Shown: piece after piece, positions 1 to 7,550 of the stretch
How positions within the stretch are numbered: the first letter of the stretch is position 1
How the letters are laid out: the number at the start of each line of letters is the position of its first letter
Assembly: GCA_902796295.1 (NCBI GenBank)
Contig: CADBOL010000323.1
Span: 1 to 12,571, forward strand
DNA: 12,571 nt
Origin: Oscillospiraceae bacterium
Lineage (GTDB): Bacteria; Bacillota; Clostridia; Oscillospirales; Acutalibacteraceae
Direction of reading: 5' to 3'
Made by a program: the position numbers and the translations under genes
Notes under the pieces: generated by a model
Database searches by the model: none
Told to the model about the DNA's origin: nothing
Seen by the model: only the letters and a program-made list of their open reading frames with translations

Positions 1-2
1 AA

Positions 3-1601
3 TACTGTTATTATGACAGCACCACCGACACCGTCAATATCTCTTTTGATAAGACAGATTCATCATCTCATTTTGAATGGGATCCCATGATTCTGACTGT
101 AACCAAGTACGGCGTCTATAACATCAGCTATTTTGTTAACGGTGAAGATTACACCGGCAGAAAAATTTCGTTTACAGACAGCGGAGATTATGAGATTATT
201 TATACTTATAATGATCCGTATCAGTATTACTTCACTGAAAATACCGGCCTTACCAACCCCGAGACCGGTCCGCTCTATACACAGACCGTCAAAATAAATG
301 TTAACGCAGTTGACCCTGAAACTGTTATCTATAAAGCCGAGTTTTCTTATGTCGGCACTTGGGCAAACAGCTCAAAGCAGGTTATTACATCAGATAACAA
401 AACATTTGTTATGCCGAAAGTTACTGCAACAAGCGATACAATCGGTTCCACGACCATAGGAGGTCAGACCGTATATTATCCGATTGTTACTGTCAATGCA
501 ACATCAAGCAACGGCAATACCGCCTACTCTTCCGGAGACGGTTACTACTTTGCTCCCGTATTCAACGCTATCAGTATTACGGACTTTAATCAGGATACAG
601 GTGCGTCACAATATATATACAATACAAGCAGCACAACATGGCCTCACGACAGGAATGCAACTTCCGGCCCAAATCCGGATTATTTCGGCTATGCTCAGGC
701 AGACGGAACATGGAGCAGCACCTGCCCTTACGGACGAAGCCTGAACTCACAGTATTACAAATACGGCAGCAACAATAACGGCCTGTGCTACACAACAAAT
801 GAAATAAGTAAAGATAATGGGGCAAGCGAGCATCTTGTCACTTACCACTATGTCAGCAATGACGGTACAACTTATTATTACTGTATTTATTATAAGTTCG
901 GCGCAATGACTTACAGCGCCGGAGGCTGCTTTGCCGAAGGCACAATGATTACAATGGCCGACGGTACACGCAAGCCCATAGAAAATGTCACTTATGATGA
1001 CAGAATCCTGTCATACAATTTCTTCACCGGTGAAACGGAAGGCAAGAACATTGCAATTCTCGTCAACCACGGTAAAGATAACTACAAGATTCTTAATCTT
1101 GAATTCAGCGACGGTACCTCTCTCAGGCTGATAGCGGATCACGGAGTGTTTGATTACACGCTGAATGATTATGTTTATATGACCGAAGAGAATTATAAAG
1201 ATTATATAGGTCATAAATTCGTAAGCCTTAAAGAAAACGGCAGATTCAAAAAGGTTAAACTTACCGGCGCGTTTGTCACAAACGAATATACTGCCGCCTA
1301 TTCAATCACATCCGCTCAGAATTCGAATGCATTTTCGCAGAATATGCTGACCGTCGCACCGCCCGACAAATTCTATAACTGGATTGATATGGGCGGAAAA
1401 ATGAGGTATGACAAAAAGCAGTTTGATGCCGATGTCAAAAAATACGGTCTCTATGATTATTCCGTATTTGAGGACTATGTCAGCTATGAAGAATATGTCG
1501 CATTCAACGGGCCTTATCTCAAGGTTGCCGTGGAAAAAGGCAAATTCACATTTGATGATATTATCCACCTTATTGAGCTTTACGGAAGCTTTATGAAATA
1601 A
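3..1601 (+). CDS. Secreted/surface protein with C-terminal Hint (intein-like) domain, 5'-partial
   Basis: The reading frame is open from position 3 with no start, so the N-terminus lies upstream; 532 residues are visible. Residues 1-305 are rich in Tyr, Thr, Ser and Asn with alternating hydrophobics, as in an extracellular beta-sandwich. A Hint domain begins at Cys309 (nt 927-929), in the context GGCFAEGTMITMADGTRKPI. This is the usual Cys-started block A of inteins, hedgehog proteins and bacterial intein-like domains. A second block has ADHGVFD with His380, but the usual Thr three residues before the His is Ile. The C-terminal block around 437-450 lacks the terminal His-Asn pair needed for Asn cyclisation, so full splicing is unlikely; N-terminal thioester cleavage or cross-linking remains possible. 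A conserved-looking tail of about 80 residues rich in Tyr, Phe and Asp follows. The next gene is a SipW-type dockerin protein on the same strand. The Hint call is confident; substrate and role are unknown. Confidence 0.85.
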   Translation, partial: YCYYDSTTDTVNISFDKTDSSSHFEWDPMILTVTKYGVYNISYFVNGEDYTGRKISFTDSGDYEIIYTYNDPYQYYFTENTGLTNPETGPLYTQTVKINVNAVDPETVIYKAEFSYVGTWANSSKQVITSDNKTFVMPKVTATSDTIGSTTIGGQTVYYPIVTVNATSSNGNTAYSSGDGYYFAPVFNAISITDFNQDTGASQYIYNTSSTTWPHDRNATSGPNPDYFGYAQADGTWSSTCPYGRSLNSQYYKYGSNNNGLCYTTNEISKDNGASEHLVTYHYVSNDGTTYYYCIYYKFGAMTYSAGGCFAEGTMITMADGTRKPIENVTYDDRILSYNFFTGETEGKNIAILVNHGKDNYKILNLEFSDGTSLRLIADHGVFDYTLNDYVYMTEENYKDYIGHKFVSLKENGRFKKVKLTGAFVTNEYTAAYSITSAQNSNAFSQNMLTVAPPDKFYNWIDMGGKMRYDKKQFDADVKKYGLYDYSVFEDYVSYEEYVAFNGPYLKVAVEKGKFTFDDIIHLIELYGSFMK

Positions 1602-1608
1602 ACAGATT

Positions 1609-1667
1609 CCTCCGGTCCGGTACCGGAGGGCTGTCAAAGGGCACAATCGCCGATTGTACCTTTTGAC
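1609..1667 (+). other. Two tandem hairpins between Hint gene and SipW-type gene
   Basis: The first hairpin pairs CCTCCGGT (1609-1616) with ACCGGAGG (1622-1629). The second pairs 1633-1648 with 1652-1667: 16 positions with one G-U pair, one C-A mismatch and a 3-nt loop. Neither is followed by a clear U-run on the + strand, so they may be an inefficient terminator, an mRNA 3'-end stabiliser or a processing site that sets the ratio of the two surface proteins. Confidence 0.5.
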
Positions 1668-1704
1668 TGCATAATTTCAGAATCCTATTAAGGAGGGAAT
1701 GTAA

Positions 1705-2790
1705 TTGAAAAAAATATTCTCACCGTCAGATAAATCAGTATCGAAAGGAAATGTATTTCTCAGCAGCATTACAGCCTCGGTTGTGATGACAATCTGCTGC
1801 GCAATATGTTTTGCCGGTGTCACCTGGGCATGGTTCTCATCAAGCACGGCTGTGAAAACCGCAGATATAGTAACCGCCAACTATGAGACGGAGCTCGTTG
1901 TGACCGATCAGGACGGAAATGTAATTGAACCGGTTAACGGCAGATATGATTTTGACAGATATACCAGATATACAGCCACAATCACGGCTTCGGGAACAGC
2001 AAGCACCGGATTTGCGACTTTTGAGGTCAACGGCAGTTCCTACCACTCAGTCCAGCTCGCTCCCGGAGAATCAATTTCATTTGATATACTCGGCTATACT
2101 CCTCTCATAACCGGCGATTCAAACTGGGGCACAAGCTCTTCGGAGGATCCTGTATTTGACGAAGATACCCGGTTTATCAGAGAAACGGTCAAGCTCGTTC
2201 CTGTTGATGAAAACAGCACGGCTATGATTGAGAGAAACGGCATAGTTGAAACATACAATACCGGTCTAGTATCAACACCTACCGATGTAACGGAAATCAG
2301 AGAAGCGGATCCCGACAGCTACAATTACAGCACAGACGATTATGAGAGATACTATGTATACGGTCTTGATACCAGCATGGGCTCTGACAGAGAAAAACTC
2401 GATGAATTCATCAAGGTTACCGGAGACGGATATTATACTCTGACTCTTTCCGAGGCAGACATGTGCGGAACCGGAGCAGTGATAAAAGTCTATGACAGAA
2501 TGGGAACCGATGAGGAAACCGATGACAGGCTCGTTGAAGAATTCTATGTAATCATCTACGGCGATGTTGACGGCGACTCCTTCATCACCGGCAGTGATGC
2601 CGCAATGATACAGTCTGAGGTTAACAGACACACCAGCTGGTCACGCGACGATACCAGAGTGGAATACAGAGTCAAAGCCGCCGATGTTGACTGTGACACC
2701 TTCGTCACCGGCAGTGACAGCGCGCTGATAAAAGCGATTGTCAACAGAAAGCAGTCACTCGATCAGAAGACCTGCGCCGCATCTCAATAA
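1705..2790 (+). CDS. SipW-type signal-anchor protein with C-terminal dockerin-like Ca2+-binding repeats
   Basis: The start is TTG at 1705, chosen because AGGAGGG at 1691-1697 lies 7 nt upstream; the ATG at 1699 runs directly into a stop. The 361-residue product has a hydrophobic segment at about 18-40 followed by GVTWAWFSSST. This is the hallmark of SipW-dependent exported proteins such as TasA and camelysin, whose signal is cut by an ER-type signal peptidase. Residues 60-280 are acidic and beta-rich with no recognised enzyme motif. The C-terminus carries two EF-hand-like dockerin repeats: GDVDGDSFITGSD at 286-298 and ADVDCDTFVTGSD at 326-338. Each is followed by a helix containing (A/S)A(M/L)I, ending in VNR, as in type I dockerins. 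Cys330 replaces the usual Gly in the second loop. The protein is probably surface-located and may bind a cohesin partner, but no cohesin or scaffoldin gene is in the window. The domain calls are firm; the partner is unknown. Confidence 0.85.
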   Translation: MKKIFSPSDKSVSKGNVFLSSITASVVMTICCAICFAGVTWAWFSSSTAVKTADIVTANYETELVVTDQDGNVIEPVNGRYDFDRYTRYTATITASGTASTGFATFEVNGSSYHSVQLAPGESISFDILGYTPLITGDSNWGTSSSEDPVFDEDTRFIRETVKLVPVDENSTAMIERNGIVETYNTGLVSTPTDVTEIREADPDSYNYSTDDYERYYVYGLDTSMGSDREKLDEFIKVTGDGYYTLTLSEADMCGTGAVIKVYDRMGTDEETDDRLVEEFYVIIYGDVDGDSFITGSDAAMIQSEVNRHTSWSRDDTRVEYRVKAADVDCDTFVTGSDSALIKAIVNRKQSLDQKTCAASQ

Positions 2791-2826
2791 TTCAAGCTGC
2801 GCATTAAAACATCACAATTAAACTGA

Positions 2827-2870
2827 TAAAAGACGCTCAAAAGGCCTTACGGTCCCGAGAGCGTCTTTTA
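2827..2870 (+). terminator. Rho-independent terminator after the SipW/dockerin gene
   Basis: A perfect 12-bp stem pairs TAAAAGACGCTC (2827-2838) with GAGCGTCTTTTA (2859-2870) across a 20-nt loop, ending in a short T-run. It lies 37 bp after the stop codon and just before a new promoter, so it separates the surface-protein unit from the reductase unit. Confidence 0.75.
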
Positions 2871-2900
2871 ATATGTATTTACCGGATTGCGCCTGTGTTA

Positions 2901-2929
2901 TTGATTTTATCCTGCTGATAGGATATAAT
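2901..2929 (+). promoter_or_regulatory. Sigma-70/SigA-type promoter for the aldo/keto reductase gene
   Basis: TTGATT (2901-2906) is followed by a 17-nt spacer and a perfect TATAAT (2924-2929). It lies 39 bp before the ATG of the reductase gene and after the preceding terminator. The phosphodiesterase-like gene 54 bp further on could be cotranscribed. Confidence 0.75.
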
Positions 2930-2968
2930 ACAATAAACTGAAATAACAGTTTTAAAGGAGAGAATAAA

Positions 2969-4099
2969 ATGAAATACCGTGAAATGGGAAAGACCGGAGT
3001 CAACGCCTCAGCATTCGGACTCGGATGCATGCGTTTCAACGGCGCCGCATCGGGAGACACAACCATAGATGAGCAGAAGGCGATTTCGCTTATCCGTCAG
3101 GCGATTGACGGCGGAGTCAATTATCTTGACACCGCTTACACCTATCTTGACAAAACATCTGAAATCGTGGTCGGCAAAGCGCTGCTTGACGGCTACCGCG
3201 ACAAGGTCACCATAGCCACTAAGATGCCGCTGGGCGCGGTTAAAGACCGTGAAAGCATGCAGGCGGTTCTTGATGAACAGCTCGGGAAACTGCAGACAGA
3301 CCATATAGACTTCTATCTTATGCACGGGCTTGACAAAAAAGAATGGGAATCTTTCAGAGCAATAGGCGCGCCGCAATTCTTTGAAGATATGAAGCGCGAG
3401 GGAAAAATCCGTTTCAAATGCTTCTCATTCCACGGCCCATATGAGGATTTTGAATATATACTGAATGATTATGACTGGGATATGGTACAGATTCAGTATA
3501 ACTTCATGGATACAGAAAACCAGGCGGGCATAAAAGGGCTTAAGCTCGCAGGCGAAAAAGGAATCCCCGTTGTAATTATGGAGGGGCTTCTCGGCGGCAG
3601 ACTTTCAAAAGCGCCGGAAAACGTGCAGGCGCTTTATGATGCATTCCCCGTAAAGCGCTCCGCGGTGGAGTGGGCTTTCAGATGGCTTTGCAATCACCCC
3701 GAGGTATATGTTGTCCTCTCCGGGTGCAATGAACTGGAGCAGATTGAAGAAAACCTGCGTATATTTGACAGCGTAGGCGCCGGCATTATGGATGCGGATG
3801 AAATAAAGCTGATGGATGATGTGCACCGGGCATATCTTGACCGCACCAAAATCGGCTGCACGGGCTGTAAATACTGTATGCCCTGCCCGAACGAAGTGAA
3901 TATCCCCGGAATCTTCTCCGTGTGGAACAATGTCTCGCTCTACTGCACCGACCCCGCGAATGACTGGGGTCTCAAGCGTATCAAAGAGAATAATCAGGGA
4001 GCCGACCGGTGTATCGGATGCGGCGCGTGCGAAAATGCCTGCCCGCAGAGTCTGTCAATAATCGAAGGGCTGCAGCGCGCCTGGGAAGAACTTGCATAA
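2969..4099 (+). CDS. Aldo/keto reductase with C-terminal ferredoxin-type 4Fe-4S domain
   Basis: This is a 376-residue predicted NAD(P)H-dependent oxidoreductase of the COG1453 type. The ATG at 2969 is preceded by AAAGGAG at 2954-2960. The N-terminal TIM barrel (about 1-280) opens with the family's typical YREMGKTGVNASAFGLG. The catalytic tetrad is visible: Asp54 and Tyr59 in DTAYTY, Lys85 in TKMP and His119 in LMHG. The C-terminal part carries two iron-sulfur motifs, CTGCKYCMPCP and CIGCGACENACP. The first is a CxxCxxCxxC arrangement and the second CxxCxxCxxxC. This fusion is common in anaerobic Clostridia and suggests that electrons can pass between a nucleotide cofactor and ferredoxin-like carriers. 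The substrate cannot be told from sequence. The protein is cytoplasmic, with no signal or membrane segment. Confidence 0.93.
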   Translation: MKYREMGKTGVNASAFGLGCMRFNGAASGDTTIDEQKAISLIRQAIDGGVNYLDTAYTYLDKTSEIVVGKALLDGYRDKVTIATKMPLGAVKDRESMQAVLDEQLGKLQTDHIDFYLMHGLDKKEWESFRAIGAPQFFEDMKREGKIRFKCFSFHGPYEDFEYILNDYDWDMVQIQYNFMDTENQAGIKGLKLAGEKGIPVVIMEGLLGGRLSKAPENVQALYDAFPVKRSAVEWAFRWLCNHPEVYVVLSGCNELEQIEENLRIFDSVGAGIMDADEIKLMDDVHRAYLDRTKIGCTGCKYCMPCPNEVNIPGIFSVWNNVSLYCTDPANDWGLKRIKENNQGADRCIGCGACENACPQSLSIIEGLQRAWEELA

Positions 4100-4153
4100 A
4101 ACAGAGCAATCCGTTTTTGCTTCATTAATAGGAAAATATAAAGGAATACTGTT

Positions 4154-4999
4154 ATGATTGATTTTGATAAATCCATATTTGAGAATACAAGAGACAGAAT
4201 TCTTATCTGCGCACACCGCGGCTTCTCCGGAGCAGATATTCCCTGCAATACAATGGCGGCTTTCAGAGCAGCTGTGCTCAGCGGCGCAGATATGATTGAG
4301 CTTGATGTTTCAAAGAGCCGCGACGGTAAATATTTTGTCTTTCACCCCGGTATGGAGCACGCACATCTGCGCAAAAAAAAGCTTATATCATTAATGCGAT
4401 CCGATAAGGTTGAAAAGCTCCGCTTTGTAAACCAGGATGACTGCCCCACGGATTTCGGTATTAACACACTTGAAGAGGTCTTTGACTATCTCAGGGGAAA
4501 ATGCTATATAAATGTGGATAAATACTGGACCGACATTCCCGGTATAACGGAATGCATAAGAAAATGCGGCGTCGAGAAACAGGTTGTAGTTAAAACCGCA
4601 ATCAAAGACAGCTATATAAAAGAAATCAAAAAATACGCGCCCGATCTTATGTTCATGCCGATTGTAAGGCACAGGGACGACATAACCGCTAATCTTATTT
4701 CCGAAGGAATTAACTGCATCGGTGCCGAAGTCCTGTTTAAAAAAGATGATGAGCCTGTCACATCAAAAGAATACATCGACAGTATGCATGCCAAAGGGCT
4801 TATCCTGTTTGCAAACGCGATTGTATACAACAAAAATGATGTGATTGCCGCCGGCCATTCAGACGATAATTCCTTTGTTATTGACCCGGATTACGGATGG
4901 GGCTGGCTTGCGGAAAAAGGTTTTGACATTATTCAGACAGATTTCTGCCCGCTTGTTTCGGATTATCTTGACAAAACAGGAAAAAGAAGCAAACAATAA
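4154..4999 (+). CDS. Glycerophosphodiester phosphodiesterase-like protein (GDPD family)
   Basis: The 281-residue product starts at ATG 4154 with AAGGAA at 4141-4146. It has no signal peptide or membrane segment, so it is probably cytoplasmic. The GDPD TIM-barrel signature is clear near the N-terminus: AHRG with His21, then NTMAAF, GADMIELDV with Glu49 and Asp51, and SRDGKYFVFH with His64. In characterised GDPDs the two His residues are catalytic and the Glu/Asp pair binds the divalent metal. The third metal ligand, usually Glu in a NIEIK-like strand, appears as Asp122 in INVDKYW. Other departures are PENT changed to PCNT and the usual HD changed to HPG. The family hydrolyses glycerophosphodiesters from lipid or teichoic acid turnover to glycerol 3-phosphate and an alcohol. 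The changed residues mean a shifted substrate is possible. It may be cotranscribed with the reductase upstream. Confidence 0.85.
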   Translation: MIDFDKSIFENTRDRILICAHRGFSGADIPCNTMAAFRAAVLSGADMIELDVSKSRDGKYFVFHPGMEHAHLRKKKLISLMRSDKVEKLRFVNQDDCPTDFGINTLEEVFDYLRGKCYINVDKYWTDIPGITECIRKCGVEKQVVVKTAIKDSYIKEIKKYAPDLMFMPIVRHRDDITANLISEGINCIGAEVLFKKDDEPVTSKEYIDSMHAKGLILFANAIVYNKNDVIAAGHSDDNSFVIDPDYGWGWLAEKGFDIIQTDFCPLVSDYLDKTGKRSKQ

Positions 5000-5003
5000 T
5001 ACT

Positions 5004-5057
5004 AAAGCCGAAACCGTACGGGGATTTTCAGTAATCTCTTAATACGGTTTCGGTTTT
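5004..5057 (+). terminator. Terminator between convergent genes
   Basis: A 15-bp stem with one G-U pair joins AAAGCCGAAACCGTA (5004-5018) to TACGGTTTCGGTTTT (5043-5057), across a 24-nt loop and ending in TTTT. It lies 4 bp after the phosphodiesterase stop and 29 bp from the stop of the convergent gene. On the minus strand the arm ends only in TTT, so it may serve both directions but fits the + strand better. Confidence 0.75.
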
Positions 5058-5086
5058 ATACTGTTAATTTTTAAACTCCGTAAAGC

Positions 5087-7477
5087 TTATGCCGCCGCGG
5101 AGTTCTTTTTCTTTTTTCCAAATGCTTTTACTGCGAGAGCGGAAACAATCGCTCCTATACCCAGACCGGCTGTGCCGGCAAGCGCAAGATTGCCGAGGGT
5201 GAATACTGCGCCCGTCGCGCCGGGCTTTGCGGCTGCGGTATCAACCTTAAAGTAAACAAATACGCCGGGAGCGCTTTTATTCCAGTCATAGAGCTCGCTG
5301 TTGAGATTGAAGGCCGAGCCTGATCCGAACATATGAATGCCGGTGCTATAGCCTGCCGGGAGATCTGTGTCATTTACTCTGACAATCAGCGAATCCGCAA
5401 GTATAGGAGCAAGCGCCTCATTCTTCTGAACGTATAGAGCAAGCCATTGTCTGCCGACATCGCCGTTCACATCGGCGCATGTACCGAGCATATTATAAAA
5501 CTCATCCGAGGAATTCCTGTTGCACTGAACTGCCTTATAATATACCGCCTGATTTTTTAAAACAGTCCTGTTACCTTCCCCGTCATAAGCGGTTATATCC
5601 TTTTCATCAACCATATAGTGGGGAATCGGAGTAAATTCAACCTTATAGAAATTTACCATTTCCACATAAGAAATAATGGTTGCAACAGCAGTCAGTACCA
5701 CCATGGCTATGGTAAAGCCGATCATAAGTTTATTGCAGAGCGTGGATTTTGCCATAAGAGCTTTTTCCTGCTCTTTGAATTGATTGTAATATTTCATATC
5801 ACCGGAGTGCAGAGAAGAGTACCCGGCGGTTTTTCCTTCTTCGGTAAGCTCCAGGGTAACATCATCAATTAAGCTGCCGTAAAGCTTTTTCATACTGTCC
5901 GCTTTGGTATTCAGATAATCCCGTGTGACTTTCAGACTCTTGGAAGTTATTCCCTTCATGACCGCGGAACCGACAAAGCCTGTCAGGGAAACACCGGCAA
6001 GAACATAAAGTACTATGGGACCTGCCCCCAGAGAGAAAGTTTCCGGATCCTCAGCCTTTAAGGCCGCATCCTGACGCAGAGCATCGCTTGTAAGCGCAAC
6101 ACCGCCTTTTTTATATATGTCACGGTCAACGCCTTTATAAATTGATTCCGGCTTGATATCCTTGAGAGTTTCCGTATCATAAGCCGTATATTCCGCCTCA
6201 GCCATGAGCACAAGATCTTTGATTGAAACGAATTCAAGGCCGGCCTTCTGACCTTCGCTCAAAGAGGCAATAATCGGATAAAACTCTCTTAAATCCTGCG
6301 AGTCTCCGGTCAAGAATGCAAGCAGAGTTCCGTTATTGGTCCAGGTATTTTCAAGATATGTATGAACGGCAACTATTGAAGCGCTCTCAACATACTCAAT
6401 CTGCTTTGCGGAATATTCATAGTATTTTTCAACAAGTTCCTTGAATTCCTCGATGCCGGCATTTTCTGTGTCAAAGTTTTCAATCTCATCTTCCATGCCC
6501 TCAAAATCGACTTTATCCGCGTTATTGATCTTTTCGAGAGCATCATCGTATTTAAGCATTTCCTCTTTGAATTCATCAAGCTTTGCGGCAAGCTTAACGG
6601 CATCGCTCTGATAAAGCCTGTCGAGCTCCGCTTCGGCATCAGTCGGAAGAACGTCAAGAGAGGTAAGAAGGTCAAAATATGTGAGACCCGTAAGGCGGTC
6701 GAGCCAGGTGTCTTCATTGCTGTCGCCCGCTCTCGTCACAAGATTCTGAATTGCAATCACACTCTCTCCGTTTGACTGAGCGATAATTGTAACTATATCG
6801 GCGCAGTTATTCTTCTGCTCGGCAGAGAGCTTTGCATACTCTGTTTCGCTGACTTTCAGAATATCGGTTTTCTCTTTATCCGCCTGTGAAAGCTTTTCAT
6901 AAGCTTCCATGCCGAGCTCATATTTTGTCTTGTTGAGGAGCAGATCGCCGAGTCCTTTGCCTGCGCAGTCGTCATCGGTGAATTTATTAAGAGCGGCGTT
7001 TACAAACCGTGCTCTCACTCTGTTTGCCTCGTTTTCGGAATTCCAGTTTTCTCTGTATTCTCTGAGCGCAGGTATAAAGTTTTCAACAAACGGAATAATC
7101 TGTGATTTTATCTGGGTTCCCATCAGGTATTCATAATCCTTGACAGAGTATCCGCCCTTCATATTCATCAGCGCGATGTCTGTCACCGCTTCGCTGCGGT
7201 CTGTAGTTGTCTTGTAACCGATATATACAACCTTATCGCCTTTTGAGCCCGCACCTCCGCCGGCTTTCTGATTGATGTCAACCGGGTTTCCTTTTTCATC
7301 GGAAAGAATCTTAAACCCCGCAAGCGCCGCCGCGGCATCTTCTGAATCTTTACCCATTCCGATTTTCACTTCGCTGATATACTCGGGCACGGAATCCGCA
7401 AACACCTGAGCCGGCACGGTACCGGCGATCAGGAGCGCCATAACAAGCGAAGTAATGATTATTGTTATTTTTTTCAT
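5087..7477 (-). CDS. Large secreted/multi-pass membrane protein of unknown function
   Basis: The start is taken as ATG at 7475-7477, because GGAGG (minus-strand complement of 7485-7489) lies 7 nt upstream. The in-frame TTG at 7481-7483 is too close to it. The product is 796 residues. It has a signal peptide (about 3-26, likely cleaved after VFA at 27). A domain at about 29-118 includes VVYIGYKTT and ALMNMKGGYSVKDYEYLM, a pattern I recall from uncharacterised clostridial surface proteins. A long acidic, largely helical region follows at about 120-480. Two transmembrane segments (about 485-505 and 584-604) flank a roughly 80-residue charged loop. A probable extracytoplasmic domain spans 607-755, and a C-terminal hydrophobic segment (763-784) ends in KKKK, so the tail is probably cytoplasmic. 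No catalytic motif is evident. It lies 73 bp downstream of a SEDS/penicillin-binding protein pair without a clear terminator between, so cotranscription and an envelope role are plausible. Confidence 0.8.
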   Translation of the reverse strand: MKKITIIITSLVMALLIAGTVPAQVFADSVPEYISEVKIGMGKDSEDAAAALAGFKILSDEKGNPVDINQKAGGGAGSKGDKVVYIGYKTTTDRSEAVTDIALMNMKGGYSVKDYEYLMGTQIKSQIIPFVENFIPALREYRENWNSENEANRVRARFVNAALNKFTDDDCAGKGLGDLLLNKTKYELGMEAYEKLSQADKEKTDILKVSETEYAKLSAEQKNNCADIVTIIAQSNGESVIAIQNLVTRAGDSNEDTWLDRLTGLTYFDLLTSLDVLPTDAEAELDRLYQSDAVKLAAKLDEFKEEMLKYDDALEKINNADKVDFEGMEDEIENFDTENAGIEEFKELVEKYYEYSAKQIEYVESASIVAVHTYLENTWTNNGTLLAFLTGDSQDLREFYPIIASLSEGQKAGLEFVSIKDLVLMAEAEYTAYDTETLKDIKPESIYKGVDRDIYKKGGVALTSDALRQDAALKAEDPETFSLGAGPIVLYVLAGVSLTGFVGSAVMKGITSKSLKVTRDYLNTKADSMKKLYGSLIDDVTLELTEEGKTAGYSSLHSGDMKYYNQFKEQEKALMAKSTLCNKLMIGFTIAMVVLTAVATIISYVEMVNFYKVEFTPIPHYMVDEKDITAYDGEGNRTVLKNQAVYYKAVQCNRNSSDEFYNMLGTCADVNGDVGRQWLALYVQKNEALAPILADSLIVRVNDTDLPAGYSTGIHMFGSGSAFNLNSELYDWNKSAPGVFVYFKVDTAAAKPGATGAVFTLGNLALAGTAGLGIGAIVSALAVKAFGKKKKNSAAA

Positions 7478-7550
7478 AATCAAGCCTCCCCAATTGAGGA
7501 TTTTTCAACTGCATAGTATCACATGCGGGGTGACAAAAAGGTGACACAAA

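Noticed and set aside
586..825. Minus-strand and alternate-frame ORFs inside the Hint gene and other large genes
   Set aside because: They have no ribosome binding sites, show no recognisable family features and overlap better-supported genes.
927..1346. A true splicing intein in the first gene
   Set aside because: The terminal His-Asn pair and the block B Thr are missing, and no interrupted host enzyme is recognisable on either side.
4100..4153. Separate promoter or terminator between the reductase and the phosphodiesterase-like gene
   Set aside because: Only a weak 5-bp AGCAA/TTGCT hairpin is seen and no clear -35/-10 pair; cotranscription is the simpler reading.
7481..7483. TTG start two codons upstream of the chosen start of the 796-residue protein
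   Set aside because: It lies only 1 nt from GGAGG, which is too close; the ATG at 7475-7477 has ideal 7-nt spacing.
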